Both the position numbers and the translations under genes were made by a program. Positions 5,186-7,852 of a DNA stretch of 7,852 nucleotides are shown here, one piece after another. Position 1 is the stretch's first letter; the number at the start of each line of letters is the position of its first letter. Where the stretch lies: assembly GCA_934716785.1 (NCBI GenBank), contig CAKUYM010000197.1, positions 1 to 7,852 of the forward strand, in the 5' to 3' direction. The stretch comes from an uncultured Bacteroides sp. (GTDB lineage: Bacteria > Bacteroidota > Bacteroidia > Bacteroidales > Bacteroidaceae). Below the pieces are notes generated by a model. That model saw only the letters and a list, made by a program, of their open reading frames with translations, was not told the DNA's origin and made no database searches.

Positions 5186-6001
5186 TTAGGCACGATTGAT
5201 AAGTTCACGCATGATAGTCGTCATTTTCGGTTGGGCGGCATCGGCTGCTTTTTGTACCTCTTCATGCGTTACTTCCACGATTTTTCCTTCCACACCCAAG
5301 TCGGTAATAACGGAAATGCCGAAAACCTTGATGCCGCAATGGTTGGCTACAATCACTTCGGGAACGGTAGACATGCCTACAGCGTCAGCCCCCAAGATAT
5401 GGAATAATTTATATTCGGCAGGAGTCTCGAAAGTAGGACCTTGTGTTCCGATATAAACTCCGTGCTGCACCTTGATACCCTTTTCTTTGGCAATTTCGTC
5501 CGCTTTACGAATCAGTTCTTTGTCATACGCCTCACTCATATCCGGGAAGCGCGGACCGTAAGGTATATTCTTGCCACGAAGCGGATGTTCGGGGAAATAG
5601 TTGATATGGTCAGTGATAATCATCAGGTCGCCGATTTCAAAGTCTGCATTCGTACCACCGCTCGCGTTGGATACGAATAAAGTCTTGATGCCCAATTCGC
5701 GCATCACGCGTACAGGGAAAGTCACTTCCTTCATCGAATAACCTTCATAGTAGTGGAAGCGACCTTGCATCGCCATAATATCCTTATTGCCTAATTTTCC
5801 GAAAATCAGCTTGCCGCTATGACCTTCGACGGTAGATATCGGGAAGTTCGGAATATCCGAGTACTTGATTTCATACTTTTCGGTGATTTCGTCTGCTAAA
5901 CTGCCAAGTCCGGTGCCGAGAATAATGGCAGTCTCAGGACTTGTGTGCATCTTCTCTCTAAGATAAGCTGCGGTTTCTTGTATTTTCTCTAACATAATCA
6001 A
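5186..6001 (-). CDS. punA: Purine nucleoside phosphorylase, trimeric (NP-II) type
   Basis: A 271-residue member of the trimeric PNP family, which splits purine (deoxy)nucleosides with phosphate into base and (deoxy)ribose 1-phosphate for salvage. Motifs: GTGLGSL (29-35) and VEGHSG (58-63), phosphate binding with H61; GRFHYYEG (80-87); SNASGG (111-116); GVYIGTQGPTFETPAEY (181-197), including the base-binding Glu E196; and VGMSTVPE (208-215). At the position of human Asn243 this protein has Asp (D234 in VITDLG), a residue tied to 6-aminopurine acceptance. The start is either ATG 6001 or ATG 5995; both lie inside lpxK, giving an overlap of 44 or 38 nt. The gene is followed by thiL after 16 bp and is probably translated from the same transcript. 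Confidence 0.96.
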   Translation of the reverse strand: MIMLEKIQETAAYLREKMHTSPETAIILGTGLGSLADEITEKYEIKYSDIPNFPISTVEGHSGKLIFGKLGNKDIMAMQGRFHYYEGYSMKEVTFPVRVMRELGIKTLFVSNASGGTNADFEIGDLMIITDHINYFPEHPLRGKNIPYGPRFPDMSEAYDKELIRKADEIAKEKGIKVQHGVYIGTQGPTFETPAEYKLFHILGADAVGMSTVPEVIVANHCGIKVFGISVITDLGVEGKIVEVTHEEVQKAADAAQPKMTTIMRELINRA

Positions 6002-7088
6002 TAATATGTTGGTTAAATTTATCTTGTTGATTTTGTAATATCTCTATTTCAATGGGCAGAGCATAGATGAAAGGTTTCAACTCTTCGTCCAAATCCGGGT
6101 GACTGACCAAGCGTGTGGCATCTTTTTCGGTGGTGATTATCAACCGTTTTTCAGCAGTCAATCTGTTGAACCGCTCCTTTATCTGCTGCATGTCTTTGTT
6201 GCTGAAATCATGATGGTCGCTGAAAGATAATGTCTCTATCTGTTTCGCACAATCGGTCAACTTTTCCATAATAGGAGCAGGTGATGCGATACCAGTCACT
6301 AATAATACCTCCGTAGCCATCAATGAAGATAAAGGGATCTCTTTGCTTGCTGAAGCCGTATTCGCATTAGCTTCTTTAACTTCCTGCCTGAATACCGGTC
6401 GCAGATTCCCGTAACGAAACGTGGAGAAGAACAATTGCTGATACGGATAAAGGTTCAAGCGTTTGGTGATAATATTATAATCAATCGGCTTGATGTCTTG
6501 CGGACATTTGGTGACGATAATGATTTGCGCCCGGTTCTTTCCGCCTGCCGGTTCGCGCAACCGCCCTGCCGGAAGCAGTGTGTCATCGCAGAAGAGGCGG
6601 TGATAATCTGTCAATAGAATGCTCAGCCCTGGCTTGACATAGCGATGCTGAAAAGCATCGTCCAGAAGAACAACATCTATGGCAGGCTCTTTCAGGGCAA
6701 GCAGTAGCTCTATCCCATGGCAACGGTTCTCGTCAACGGCCAATGTGACGGACGGAAACTTTGTGTACATCTGATAAGGCTCATCTCCAATTGCACAGGC
6801 TGTACTTTGGGGAGTAGCGAGCACATAACCTTGTGTGTGTCGTTTGTATCCGCGGCTCAATACAGCCACCCGATAGTTGTCTTGAAGCAACTTTATCAAA
6901 TATTCGGTATGAGGGGTTTTGCCTGTTCCGCCTACGGACAGGTTGCCCACACAGATGACAGGAATGTCGAAACTCTTCGACCGGAGCAATTTCCAGTCGA
7001 AGAGTTTGTTTCTCATTATTACCGCTGCTCCGTATAGCCACGAAGCAGGATACAGCCATTTGTGTATTTTGAAAAAGTGCTCGTCCAT
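5958..7088 (-). CDS. lpxK: Tetraacyldisaccharide 4'-kinase (lipid A synthesis)
   Basis: A 376-residue LpxK, slightly longer than E. coli's. It phosphorylates the 4' position of the lipid A disaccharide at the inner face of the cytoplasmic membrane. The N-terminus (about 11-30, WLYPASWLYGAAVIMRNKLF) is the hydrophobic membrane-docking helix. Motifs: Walker A GGTGKTP (53-59), SRGYKR (78-83), GDEP (101-104), Walker B-like DDAFQHR (143-149), LLPAGRLREP (171-180), SFSDHHDF (288-295) and TTEKDATRL (319-327). The insert at about 235-255 is Ala/Ser/Asn-rich and looks like a flexible loop. It starts 10 bp after sppA, and its last codons overlap punA by up to 44 nt. Its presence shows a Gram-negative outer membrane with lipid A. 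Confidence 0.97.
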   Translation of the reverse strand: MDEHFFKIHKWLYPASWLYGAAVIMRNKLFDWKLLRSKSFDIPVICVGNLSVGGTGKTPHTEYLIKLLQDNYRVAVLSRGYKRHTQGYVLATPQSTACAIGDEPYQMYTKFPSVTLAVDENRCHGIELLLALKEPAIDVVLLDDAFQHRYVKPGLSILLTDYHRLFCDDTLLPAGRLREPAGGKNRAQIIIVTKCPQDIKPIDYNIITKRLNLYPYQQLFFSTFRYGNLRPVFRQEVKEANANTASASKEIPLSSLMATEVLLVTGIASPAPIMEKLTDCAKQIETLSFSDHHDFSNKDMQQIKERFNRLTAEKRLIITTEKDATRLVSHPDLDEELKPFIYALPIEIEILQNQQDKFNQHIIDYVRENTRNRSLS

Positions 7089-7098
7089 GCAGTACGGT

Positions 7099-7852
7099 TT
7101 ATTTTATATTCAGTTCAAACGGGATGCGTGCCTGAATCATGGATTGGTCTTTCAGATTTTTCAGTAAGCCGAATTGTTGATAATACTCGCCCAATTTGCT
7201 TTTCAGAAGTTGCGATTCTACATAATTGGTCGGCTTCGTGTCAAGAATGGAAGACAGGATATCTTGTTTGGCAGGATAAGATACAACAGTATATCCTTCA
7301 ACTTCCGCTTTGGCTACGGCAATATCCAATGCCTTGTCGATGCCTCCGAGTTCGTCCACCAAGCCCAATTCTTTGGCAGTTTCGCCGGTCCATACACGTC
7401 CTTCGGCAATTTTCTCTATTGCCTCCTTTGTCATGTGCCGTCCTTCGGCGCATCTGCTCACGAATGTATCATATCCTTGGGTAATCATCATCTGCATCAA
7501 AGACTTCTCATCTTCGTTGAAAGGACGCATGATGTTTCCGAAATCCGAATATTTATTGGTCTTTACCGCATCATAGGTCAGCCCTATTTTCTCCGTCAGT
7601 CCTTTTACATTCGGAATCATTCCGAAGATTCCGATAGAACCGGTCAGAGTAGTGGGCTCGGCGACAATCGTATCGGCTATGCAAGAAATATAATAGCCAC
7701 CGGATGCCGCATAGTCACCCATGGAGACAATGACAGGCTTTTTGGTCTTCAATTCTTTTACGGCATGCCATATCTGCTCTGAAGCGAAAGCGCTTCCGCC
7801 CGGCGAATTGACACGGAGCACAACGGCCTTCACATCGTCATCCTCCTTCAAC
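7099..7852 (-). CDS. sppA: Signal peptide peptidase SppA, 67K type (C-terminal part, 5' end off window)
   Basis: About 250 codons of the C-terminal half of a long SppA, a membrane-anchored serine protease of family S49 that degrades cleaved signal peptides and other membrane peptides. Visible: LRVNSPGGS (12-20 of the fragment), MGDYAASGGYYIS (44-56) with the nucleophile S50, LTGSIGIFG (69-77) and GRVWTG (151-156). The catalytic Lys of the long form and the N-terminal transmembrane anchor would be in the missing part. The frame is open through the window edge, beginning with a TTG that is an internal Leu codon, so no start should be placed here. It is the first visible gene of the leftward cluster, 10 bp ahead of lpxK. 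Confidence 0.95.
   Translation of the reverse strand, partial: LKEDDDVKAVVLRVNSPGGSAFASEQIWHAVKELKTKKPVIVSMGDYAASGGYYISCIADTIVAEPTTLTGSIGIFGMIPNVKGLTEKIGLTYDAVKTNKYSDFGNIMRPFNEDEKSLMQMMITQGYDTFVSRCAEGRHMTKEAIEKIAEGRVWTGETAKELGLVDELGGIDKALDIAVAKAEVEGYTVVSYPAKQDILSSILDTKPTNYVESQLLKSKLGEYYQQFGLLKNLKDQSMIQARIPFELNIK

Noticed and set aside
7174..7782. 202-codon plus-strand ORF opposite sppA
   Set aside because: It lies entirely within the strongly conserved sppA coding region on the other strand; the length is explained by codon bias of the real gene.

Overview
The window looks like a Bacteroides or close Bacteroidales chromosome. Two promoter-like sites match the Bacteroides pattern (TTTG, about 19 bp, TAnnTTTG; one of them keeps only the -7 half). 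The right half carries a housekeeping cluster, sppA-lpxK-punA-thiL, typical of that group. No species can be named from the sequence alone.

Right half (about 4056-7852, minus strand, visibly richer in G+C): sppA (partial, cut by the window edge), lpxK, punA and thiL are tightly packed and transcribed leftward, ending at a hairpin terminator at 4056-4095. Next comes a single tRNA-Phe(GAA) gene, also on the minus strand, with its own good promoter and a strong terminator.

Left half (1 to about 3800, A+T-rich): this reads as a decayed genomic islet next to the 3' end of the tRNA gene. Only the last 40 or so codons of a tyrosine recombinase remain beside the tRNA. Inside the islet is a small unit that looks intact: an AraC-family regulator (minus strand) divergent from a two-gene operon encoding a LacA/Maa-type O-acetyltransferase and a HAD phosphatase (plus strand). 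In the gap between them, two direct repeats 21 bp apart sit just upstream of a -7 element that lacks a good -33 box. This arrangement fits activation by the AraC protein.

Leftmost part: an AlbA_2 (Schlafen-like) gene is broken by an in-frame TAA and then truncated. The recognisable coding sequence stops near position 582. The remaining 580 bases hold no convincing gene but are full of structure: a palindromic GTTTCC/GGAAAC array (470-565), a cluster of GTTGCAGAT repeats in both orientations (303-400), and a foldable segment (97-206). These look like protein-binding or recombination sequences of a mobile element, but I cannot name the element.

No complete undescribed system is evident. The best candidates for follow-up are the AraC/acetyltransferase/HAD islet, the two repeat arrays, and a specificity-relevant Asp in the purine nucleoside phosphorylase.
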